A program made the position numbers and the translations under genes. This document shows, one piece after another, positions 1 to 4,909 of a DNA stretch of 5,829 nucleotides (positions within the stretch are counted from its first letter, which is position 1; each line of letters starts with the position of its first letter). The stretch comes from Syntrophobacteria bacterium (GTDB lineage: Bacteria > Desulfobacterota > DSWW01). The notes under the pieces were generated by a model. That model was given only the letters and a program-made list of their open reading frames with translations. It had not been told where the DNA came from and ran no database searches. The stretch lies in contig JAQYVQ010000294.1 of NCBI GenBank assembly GCA_030145435.1, positions 1 through 5,829 of the forward strand, in the 5' to 3' direction.

Positions 1-86
1 AGGAGGGTGTGAAGACCGCCCTGGCCCACGGTGTGAACGGACTCTGCGGCCAGTCGCACTGCGTCTGGATCCTGGGAAGCGAATAG
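1..86 (+). CDS. Thiolase-fold protein, C-terminal fragment (partial, 5' end outside window)
   Basis: Reading from base 3 gives 27 codons ending at TAG 84-86. The peptide includes ALAHGVNGLCGQSHCVWILG and ends GSE. This resembles the last beta-strands of SCP2-type thiolases and lipid-transfer thiolase-like proteins, whose usual form is an HGxGG turn, a short S/Q-rich stretch, then a hydrophobic strand ending in ILG. The two cysteines in the tail are not typical of the family. The stop overlaps the Shine-Dalgarno of the next gene, itself thiolase-fold, so the two are probably cotranscribed and perhaps translationally coupled. The catalytic cysteine and the rest of the protein lie upstream, so activity cannot be judged. 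With so short a fragment the family call is moderate; another C-terminal domain is possible. Confidence 0.6.
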   Translation, partial: EGVKTALAHGVNGLCGQSHCVWILGSE

Positions 87-90
87 GAGG
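85..90 (+). promoter_or_regulatory. Shine-Dalgarno site overlapping the upstream stop codon
   Basis: AGGAGG is a full match to the anti-Shine-Dalgarno core. It shares bases 85-86 with the TAG stop of the preceding gene and lies 9 nt before the ATG at 100. Ribosomes finishing the first thiolase-fold gene are placed directly on the start region of the second, which suggests coupled synthesis of the two proteins. Confidence 0.75.
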
Positions 91-99
91 TACAAGAGC

Positions 100-1260
100 A
101 TGGGGAAACGAGCCGCCATTATCGGAACAGGGCAAACGTACTGCAAGTCGATCCGAAGAGATGTAAACGGCCAGGAACTCATCAACGAAGCCGTGACCCG
201 TGCCCTCGAGGACGCGGAACTCACCATTGACGACATTGACGGTGTGGTCATCGGCAACATGGATCATTTCGAGGGTATCAACTACGTGGACTGCTGGAGC
301 ATCGATGGATCGGGCGGTTTCATGAAGCCCACCATGAAACTGTGTACGGGTGGGACGACCGGCACGACCCTGGGTATCGGTGGATACCACATGGTCGCCT
401 CCGGCATGTTCGAGAAACTCCTCGTCATCGGGTGGGAGAAGAACTCCGAGTCGGATACGACGGGGGCGATCGTAACCGCTACGGACCCGATCCTCGACAG
501 AGGCGTGATGGCGGGCGCTCTGGCGGGTCTTGCCATCGAAGCATCCGAATATGCAGCCGCCTATGGCGCTACTTCCAAGGATGCCGCCCGTGTCTCTGTT
601 CGGGACCGAAAGCATGCCTGCAACAATCCATACGCGCACCTGCGAAAAGAGGTAACGATCGAAGAAGTGCTGAATTCGCCTGTAATTTCGGATCCCTTGA
701 GACTGCTCGATATGTGCCCGAGGACGGATGGCGCCTGTGCGGTCATCTATGCGAGCGAGGAAGTGGCTGAAAAGATTTGTCCCCAGCCTGCATGGGTGGT
801 GAAGACCGCGAATCGACATTGCTACAGCCGCTTTGCGGACATCAAGGGCCAGACCAGCATGCTCTCCTTGACAACTGCGGCGAAGGAGCTGTGGGCAAAG
901 ACAGGCATCAAGGAGCCCTTGAAAGAGATCGATGTGGTGGAGATGTATCAGCCTTACTCGTGGGGAGGGTTGATCTGGTTCGAGGATATGGGCTTCTGCA
1001 AGAAAGGGGAAGGCCCGAAATACATATGGGACGGCGTCACGGACATGGGCGGTGAATGTCCGGTCAACCCGTCCGGAGGCGTCATTTCAACGAACCCGAT
1101 CGGGGCCACAGGCCTGATCCGATGTGCCGAAGTCGCACATCAGATCATGGGGAAGGCGGGTGACCGCCAGGTGCCTGACGTAGAGCTGGCACTGGCCACC
1201 GGGTTCGGAGGGTGTTTCTGGTCGGATATGATTCTCTACAGTAAGAACAAGCCTGCGTAA
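100..1260 (+). CDS. Thiolase-fold protein (SCP2/lipid-transfer thiolase-like), atypical active site
   Basis: This complete 386-residue protein has the length of SCP2-type thiolases, cytoplasmic enzymes that cleave or form C-C bonds next to a CoA thioester. The N-terminal strand AAIIGTGQT (5-13) opens the first thiolase half. Cys82 in LCTGG, followed by a Gly/Thr-rich helix start, sits where the acyl-accepting cysteine is expected. TGFGG near 367-371 matches the NxGxGG C-terminal loop of SCP2 thiolases. Two catalytic positions are unusual. The loop that normally reads HDxF is YQPY (283-286), and the GHPxGATG motif reads TNPIGATG (331-338), so both usual histidines seem to be replaced, by Tyr283 and Asn332. 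This argues for a non-canonical thiolase, an aldolase-like enzyme, or a partner subunit. It sits between another thiolase-fold gene and a DUF35 gene, matching pairs such as BbsB-BbsA and Ltp2-ChsH2. AGGAGG at 85-90 supports the start. The fold is secure; the reaction is not. Confidence 0.9.
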   Translation: MGKRAAIIGTGQTYCKSIRRDVNGQELINEAVTRALEDAELTIDDIDGVVIGNMDHFEGINYVDCWSIDGSGGFMKPTMKLCTGGTTGTTLGIGGYHMVASGMFEKLLVIGWEKNSESDTTGAIVTATDPILDRGVMAGALAGLAIEASEYAAAYGATSKDAARVSVRDRKHACNNPYAHLRKEVTIEEVLNSPVISDPLRLLDMCPRTDGACAVIYASEEVAEKICPQPAWVVKTANRHCYSRFADIKGQTSMLSLTTAAKELWAKTGIKEPLKEIDVVEMYQPYSWGGLIWFEDMGFCKKGEGPKYIWDGVTDMGGECPVNPSGGVISTNPIGATGLIRCAEVAHQIMGKAGDRQVPDVELALATGFGGCFWSDMILYSKNKPA

Positions 1261-1272
1261 GGAGAGAGTGTA

Positions 1273-1755
1273 ATGAGTAAAGAGAATGAGCAGGAAATCG
1301 AACTCTTGACCGTACATTCGAGGACCGATGTTGAACAGGTCTTCCGGTATTCTGCAGGTCGGTACCTGAATCGATTCCTCGTTGAAATGAGGGACAACGC
1401 CAGGATCATGGGCGTGAAATGCCCAAAATGTGGTATCGTCTATGCACCGCCAAAAGAGATCTGTGACCCCTGTTATGCTGAGATGACCGAACCCGTGGAG
1501 GTCGGTCCGGAGGGGACGATACGAAATTTCACGATCCTGAGGGCCCCCTTCGTGGATCCGGAGACCGGTCAGGCGAAGCCGGTTCCGTACGCCTTCGGAA
1601 ATGTTGAACTCGACGGGGCAGGTTCGCTGATCCAGAACTTCCTCTTGACCGATGACGATTCGAAGATCAAAGTCGGTGCGAGGGTGAAGATCGAGTTCCA
1701 CGAAGAGCGAACCGGAAACATGAGAGATATCAAAGGCTTCCGTCTCATCGACTAA
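1273..1755 (+). CDS. DUF35 zinc-ribbon/OB-fold protein, probable thiolase partner subunit
   Basis: The 160-residue protein has the standard DUF35 layout. An N-terminal helical part (about 20-45) is followed by a zinc ribbon with Cys50, Cys53, Cys64 and Cys67 as the metal ligands, in the form CPKCG...CDPC. An OB-fold then runs from about 75 to 145, with the strand GTIRNFTILR and the GARVKIEF motif near the end. Known members bind thiolase-fold enzymes and help position acyl-CoA: BbsA with the benzoylsuccinyl-CoA thiolase BbsB, ChsH2 with the steroid side-chain aldolase Ltp2, and the archaeal thiolase/HMG-CoA synthase bridge. The gene starts 12 nt after the thiolase-fold stop, with GGAGAG (1261-1266) 6 nt before the ATG, so a stoichiometric complex with the upstream product is the natural reading. 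The family is clear from the cysteine spacing; the specific partner is inferred from position. Confidence 0.92.
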   Translation: MSKENEQEIELLTVHSRTDVEQVFRYSAGRYLNRFLVEMRDNARIMGVKCPKCGIVYAPPKEICDPCYAEMTEPVEVGPEGTIRNFTILRAPFVDPETGQAKPVPYAFGNVELDGAGSLIQNFLLTDDDSKIKVGARVKIEFHEERTGNMRDIKGFRLID

Positions 1756-1780
1756 GCCCGAACCGACTCTGCCCACCTCG

Positions 1781-1880
1781 CCGTCATTCCCGCCCCCGCC
1801 TAAAGATTGCAGGGGCAGGCTCCGGTGGGAATCCCTTGGCATCAGGCGTTGAGGGACTCCCGCCTTCGCGGGAGTGACGG
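1781..1880. repeat. 100-bp dispersed palindromic repeat (REP/MITE-like) in an intergenic gap
   Basis: The ends are inverted copies: CCGTCATTCCCGC at 1781-1793 pairs with GCGGGAGTGACGG at 1868-1880, 12 of 13 positions. Two local hairpins lie inside. ATTCCCGCC (1786-1794) can pair with GGTGGGAAT (1824-1832) with one G-T mismatch, and ACTCCCGC (1856-1863) pairs perfectly with GCGGGAGT (1868-1875) across the 4-nt loop CTTC. The outer arms and the local hairpins are mutually exclusive folds. The CGTCATTCC...GGAATCC pattern is widely seen as a dispersed intergenic repeat in proteobacterial genomes, and a related copy lies at 4850-4877. No coding frame in it looks real. The second hairpin could slow or stop transcription after the DUF35 gene, but no T-run follows it. 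Confidence 0.75.
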
Positions 1881-1909
1881 AAATTGGGCGTTCATCGCTC
1901 CCCCCAACC

Positions 1910-1938
1910 TTGACACATCCTCCCACTTTCAATACCTT
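1910..1938 (+). promoter_or_regulatory. Candidate sigma70-type promoter for the hydrolase-synthetase unit
   Basis: A perfect -35 hexamer TTGACA (1910-1915) is followed by a 17-nt spacer and TACCTT (1933-1938), which matches TATAAT at positions 1, 2 and 6. The expected start of transcription is near 1945, leaving a leader of about 55 nt before the ATG at 2000. It lies just downstream of the palindromic repeat and upstream of the first gene after the gap, where a new promoter would be expected. The -10 is weak, so it may need an activator or may be a chance match. Confidence 0.45.
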
Positions 1939-1952
1939 CGATTGTGCTGCAA

Positions 1953-1975
1953 AAAAAGGTTCCTGACACCTTTTT
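1953..1975. repeat. Perfect 8-bp inverted repeat in the leader before the hydrolase gene
   Basis: AAAAAGGT (1953-1960) and ACCTTTTT (1968-1975) are perfect inverted copies around the 7-nt loop TCCTGAC. The A-tract on one side and T-tract on the other give it the form of a small bidirectional terminator, but the stem has only two G-C pairs and would be weak. It lies 11 nt before the Shine-Dalgarno AAGGAGG (1987-1993). It could be an attenuator-like hairpin, a regulator site, or another dispersed repeat unit. The symmetry is certain; the role is not known. Confidence 0.5.
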
Positions 1976-1999
1976 GTCCATCCATGAAGGAGGAAAACC

Positions 2000-3319
2000 A
2001 TGAGGAAGCTGCAACATGCACGCCTTCACCCCCTTATCCTCTTCTTGCTGCCCCTGCTCGTTCTTGTCCCGCGCCTTGAACTACAGGCAGAGAAGACTGC
2101 GCTGTGCACGGGCAAGTTGTCAGGCTGCCAATTCACCGAGACGGTGGTCCTGCCACGGGGAGACGGCGAGTTCGTCACTGTCCGGCACATCGTGATCGGA
2201 GGAAGCAACCAGGCCATCGGAAAGAAGCTCGCCGAGATCGCCAGGGAGCGCTACAGCGTCCAGCTTGCGAAGAACCCGGATCCGATCTACGGAAAGGCGC
2301 GTCTTTCTTACATGGAGCGTAACTATCCCATCCTCGTCGAGCGGATGAAGGGGGTTGCTGCCGCCTATGGTGTCGATCTGGCTGACGGAGGAATTGACCT
2401 CAGCGCTCTTCCGTACAATTTCGGTCCTCCCACCTCCTGTTCGATGATCTGTTTTCCGGGAACCACCACGGATACGGGGAACGGCCTCATCGTGCGGAGC
2501 ATGGACTATTCCAACGGCACGTTGAGCGACATGCTGGGGCAGAAACCTTATCCCGGCGAAAAGGACATCTTTTCAGAGCCCTATGTGATGGAGGTTTACC
2601 CTGACAAGGGTTACGCTTCCCTTTACATGTCGTGCGCGGACCTGCTCAGCGGTGCGTGGGACGGCATTAACTCGGAAGGCCTCTGCGTGTTCGGTCTGGT
2701 CGATCTCGGGCGTCCGAAGAACACGGTGGTCACCTCCGGCACCCGGGTAATCGGCCTGCACCCGCCGCAAATCATGCGCCTGCTCCTCGACACGTGCGCC
2801 GACGTGGAGGAAGCGAAGGTCGCCATGCTGGAGAACCGGATCTACGATGTAGCGCAGGGCATCCATTATCTGGTCGCGGATCGTCACGGGAACTCCTTTA
2901 TCTTCGAGGTGAACCATCTGGACCAGCGGGCCTACATCACGGACAACGGGGGGAAGCCCCAGGTCATGACGAACAGTCCGGTGTGGGCGCTGCCGTCCCC
3001 CGACAAGTACCCCAAGGAGTTCGCGGATGAGTATGACAGCCTGTACCGGTACCAGCTCCTCGCGAATCTCGTGAAGGAACACGAAGGGAAGTACACGTTC
3101 TCGTTCATGGTTAAGGCAAATGAAAAGGTCTTCCCCAGGAAGGCTACACACAGCCTCGGAGGGCCTGCCATGACCCTCCGGCCGGTCTGGCAGGTTGTGT
3201 ACGATCAGACGAGGGTGGCGATGAAGATACGCTTCTGGCTAAAAGACGGGAACACGGATGGTGAGGGCCATGCGGAGCTCCTGATGAGCGATTGGTTTGA
3301 TTTCAGTCTTTCCAAGTAG
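2000..3319 (+). CDS. Exported Ntn-hydrolase, peptidase C45/choloylglycine hydrolase-like amidase or acyltransferase
   Basis: The 439-residue product begins with an export signal: basic MRKLQHARLH, a Leu-rich core at about 11-23, and possible cleavage after Ala30. It probably acts in the periplasm or outside the cell. The core resembles cysteine Ntn-hydrolases that cut non-peptide amide bonds (penicillin acylases, bile-salt hydrolases, isopenicillin N acyltransferase-like C45 proteins). Cys147 in TSCSMI is the likely nucleophile. It is followed at the family spacing by Arg166 and Asp169 (RSMDY), and later by Asn224 in DGINSEGL, matching the GxNexGL motif. A nucleophile this deep implies a propeptide of about 116 residues after the signal, removed by self-cleavage before Cys147. 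The residue before it is Ser rather than the Gly seen in IAT. Cys151 is an alternative nucleophile. AAGGAGG (1987-1993) supports the start. The CoA synthetase gene begins 16 nt downstream, suggesting that the released acid is activated next. The substrate is unknown. Confidence 0.8.
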   Translation: MRKLQHARLHPLILFLLPLLVLVPRLELQAEKTALCTGKLSGCQFTETVVLPRGDGEFVTVRHIVIGGSNQAIGKKLAEIARERYSVQLAKNPDPIYGKARLSYMERNYPILVERMKGVAAAYGVDLADGGIDLSALPYNFGPPTSCSMICFPGTTTDTGNGLIVRSMDYSNGTLSDMLGQKPYPGEKDIFSEPYVMEVYPDKGYASLYMSCADLLSGAWDGINSEGLCVFGLVDLGRPKNTVVTSGTRVIGLHPPQIMRLLLDTCADVEEAKVAMLENRIYDVAQGIHYLVADRHGNSFIFEVNHLDQRAYITDNGGKPQVMTNSPVWALPSPDKYPKEFADEYDSLYRYQLLANLVKEHEGKYTFSFMVKANEKVFPRKATHSLGGPAMTLRPVWQVVYDQTRVAMKIRFWLKDGNTDGEGHAELLMSDWFDFSLSK

Positions 3320-3321
3320 AG

Positions 3322-3327
3322 AGGAGG
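3322..3327 (+). promoter_or_regulatory. Shine-Dalgarno site that fixes the acyl-CoA synthetase start
   Basis: AGGAGG lies 8 nt before the ATG at 3336, which begins MRINIGG. The open frame extends upstream to a TTG at 3297, but that start would add 13 residues unlike the family, would overlap the hydrolase gene by 23 nt and has no Shine-Dalgarno. The ATG at 3336 is therefore preferred. Confidence 0.85.
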
Positions 3328-3335
3328 GAAGGGCC

Positions 3336-4844
3336 ATGCGGATTAATATTGGAGGACTTCTGACCAAGCGTGCAGCCATGACCCCGGACCGGGAAGGGCT
3401 GGTTTGCGAGGGTATACGCCGTACGTACAAGCAGTTGAACGATCGGGCAAATCGACTCGCGAATGCAATGACGGCCCTGGGTGTGAATCACGGGGATCGG
3501 GTAGGGATCCTTGCACTGAACGAACCGGAGTACTTCGACATGTACTTCGGGCTGGGCAAGATCGGTGCGATCCTCGTCCCGCTCAACCACCGCCTGGCCG
3601 GACCGGAAATAGAGTACATCCTCTCGGACTGTGATGCAAAGGTCCTCGTCTTCGGCAAGGAGTTCGCCGAGGTCGTGGATTCGATCCGGAACGGCATCTC
3701 CGCAAGAGACCTGATTGCCGTCTTCGATGACCCGCCGGAGTGGGCCAATTCGTACGAGTGCGTCATCGGGGAGGCGTCGGGCGAGGAACCGGAGGAGGAA
3801 GGGGGAGACGACGACACCCTGACGATCCTCTACACGTCGGGAACGACGGGGCGGCCCAAGGGGGCGATGCTCACACACACGTACTACTTCTGGAACTCCG
3901 TGAACCTCATGTCCACCCTGGGCATGGACGTGGGCGAAACCACCCTGATCGCTTTACCGCTCTTCCACATCGGGGCCCTGGCGGGTCCGCCGTGGCTCGT
4001 GCACGGGGGAGGGAAGGCGGTCCTTTTGAGAACCCTGGACCCGAAGCGCTTTCTCGAGTTGATCCAGGAAGAGAAGGTAAACGGGTTCGGTTCCGTGCCT
4101 CAGCTCCTGGATTTCCTGAAACTCGTACCCGACTTCGAGAAATACGATTGGAGCTCGATAAAGGTCATCCTCGTGTACGCGGCACCGGTTCCCGTGGCGT
4201 TGATCGAGGAGTATGCACAGGCGGGGATCAAGGTTCGTCAGCTGTACGGCCTGACAGAGTGCAACACTGCCACGGTCCTCGACGGCGAAAACGCAATTGC
4301 CAAGGTCGGCTCTTGCGGCAAGCCCTTCTTCCACACGGAGGTGCGTGTGGTGGACGACAACGACCAGGACGTCGGGCCCGAGGTGAAGGGCGAGGTCTTG
4401 TTGCGTGCCCCCAACATGATGAAAGGCTACTGGAACCGGCCGGAGGAAACGGAGGCAGCGCTCAAAGACGGGTGGCTCCATACGGGTGACGTGGGGAGGT
4501 TGGACGAGGAAGGCTTCCTGTACATCATGGACCGGAAGAAGGACATGATCATCTCCGGAGGCGAGAACATCTACCCCGCGGAGATTGAGGACTCCCTGCG
4601 CCACAACCCCAAGATCCTGGATGTGGGCGTCATCGGATACCCGCACGAAAAGTGGGGCGAAGCGGTCATGGCGGTCGTGGCGGTCAAGGAGGGCGAGGCA
4701 CTGACCGAGGCGGAGCTCCTCGAATGGTGTCAGGGGAGGATTGGGAAATTCAAGATACCCAAGAAGGTCGTCTTCACCGAAGCCATTCCCCGGACACCAA
4801 CCGGCAAGATCCTGAAACGCGTCCTTCGCGACGAGTACACCTAA
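3336..4844 (+). CDS. AMP-forming acyl-CoA synthetase (class I adenylate-forming, FadD-like)
   Basis: The 502-residue enzyme should convert a carboxylic acid, ATP and CoA into acyl-CoA, AMP and pyrophosphate in the cytoplasm. All main motifs of the superfamily are present in order. The P-loop YTSGTTGRPKG is at 166-176, YGLTE at 304-308, HTGD at 382-385 (Asp385 contacts the ribose), the hinge DRKKDMIISGGENIYP at 399-414, and PTGK at 488-491, where Lys491 is the catalytic lysine for adenylate formation. The acidic run at about 150-160 before the P-loop is an ordinary variable linker. The length fits short- to medium-chain, aromatic or steroid-acid ligases rather than the longer eukaryotic-type long-chain enzymes. 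Activity is almost certain; acid specificity cannot be read by eye. It follows the exported amidase-like gene by 16 nt, so both are probably on one transcript and the synthetase may act on the acid that amidase releases. Confidence 0.96.
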   Translation: MRINIGGLLTKRAAMTPDREGLVCEGIRRTYKQLNDRANRLANAMTALGVNHGDRVGILALNEPEYFDMYFGLGKIGAILVPLNHRLAGPEIEYILSDCDAKVLVFGKEFAEVVDSIRNGISARDLIAVFDDPPEWANSYECVIGEASGEEPEEEGGDDDTLTILYTSGTTGRPKGAMLTHTYYFWNSVNLMSTLGMDVGETTLIALPLFHIGALAGPPWLVHGGGKAVLLRTLDPKRFLELIQEEKVNGFGSVPQLLDFLKLVPDFEKYDWSSIKVILVYAAPVPVALIEEYAQAGIKVRQLYGLTECNTATVLDGENAIAKVGSCGKPFFHTEVRVVDDNDQDVGPEVKGEVLLRAPNMMKGYWNRPEETEAALKDGWLHTGDVGRLDEEGFLYIMDRKKDMIISGGENIYPAEIEDSLRHNPKILDVGVIGYPHEKWGEAVMAVVAVKEGEALTEAELLEWCQGRIGKFKIPKKVVFTEAIPRTPTGKILKRVLRDEYT

Positions 4845-4849
4845 ACGAG

Positions 4850-4877
4850 CCGTCATTCCTGCGCAGGCAGGAATCCC
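4850..4877. repeat. Short copy of the dispersed palindromic repeat
   Basis: CCGTCATTCCTGC (4850-4862) matches the left end of the 1781-1880 repeat at 12 of 13 bases. ATTCCTGC (4855-4862) pairs perfectly with GCAGGAAT (4867-4874) across the 4-nt loop GCAG, and GGAATCCC follows as in the larger copy. It begins 5 nt after the synthetase stop. No T-run follows, so it is not a classical terminator, but the hairpin could protect the 3' end of the upstream message or reduce read-through into the flavoprotein gene. Confidence 0.7.
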
Positions 4878-4909
4878 CCAGCACCCAGGTCCCTACAGGA
4901 GGAAGCAAT

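Noticed and set aside
1..11. AGGAGGG followed by GTG resembling a ribosome site and start codon
   Set aside because: The downstream frame is only about 26 codons and reads as the tail of a thiolase-fold protein, so this is internal coding sequence.
1856..1880. Rho-independent terminator after the DUF35 gene
   Set aside because: The hairpin is strong but no T-run follows, and it is better explained as one arm of the palindromic repeat.
1953..1980. Rho-independent terminator in the leader
   Set aside because: The T-run belongs to the stem and the stem has only two G-C pairs, so it was kept only as an inverted repeat of unknown role.
1087..2001. 304-codon open frame on the - strand across the thiolase end, the DUF35 gene and the gap
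   Set aside because: It lies antisense to the clear DUF35 gene and crosses the palindromic repeat. Its translation shows no recognisable domain, and the frame is an expected by-product of GC-rich coding on the opposite strand.
1807..2079. 90-codon + strand frame through the intergenic gap
   Set aside because: It starts at TTG with no Shine-Dalgarno, reads through the palindromic repeat and the promoter region, and overlaps the hydrolase start in another frame.
3740..4489. 249-codon + strand frame within the synthetase gene
   Set aside because: It is a +1/+2 shadow. The product is Arg/Gly-rich and low in complexity, while the main frame carries all catalytic motifs.
3954..4856. 300-codon open frame on the - strand inside the synthetase gene
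   Set aside because: It is the antisense of conserved adenylate-forming motifs, its translation shows no family features, and it is typical of GC-rich shadow frames.
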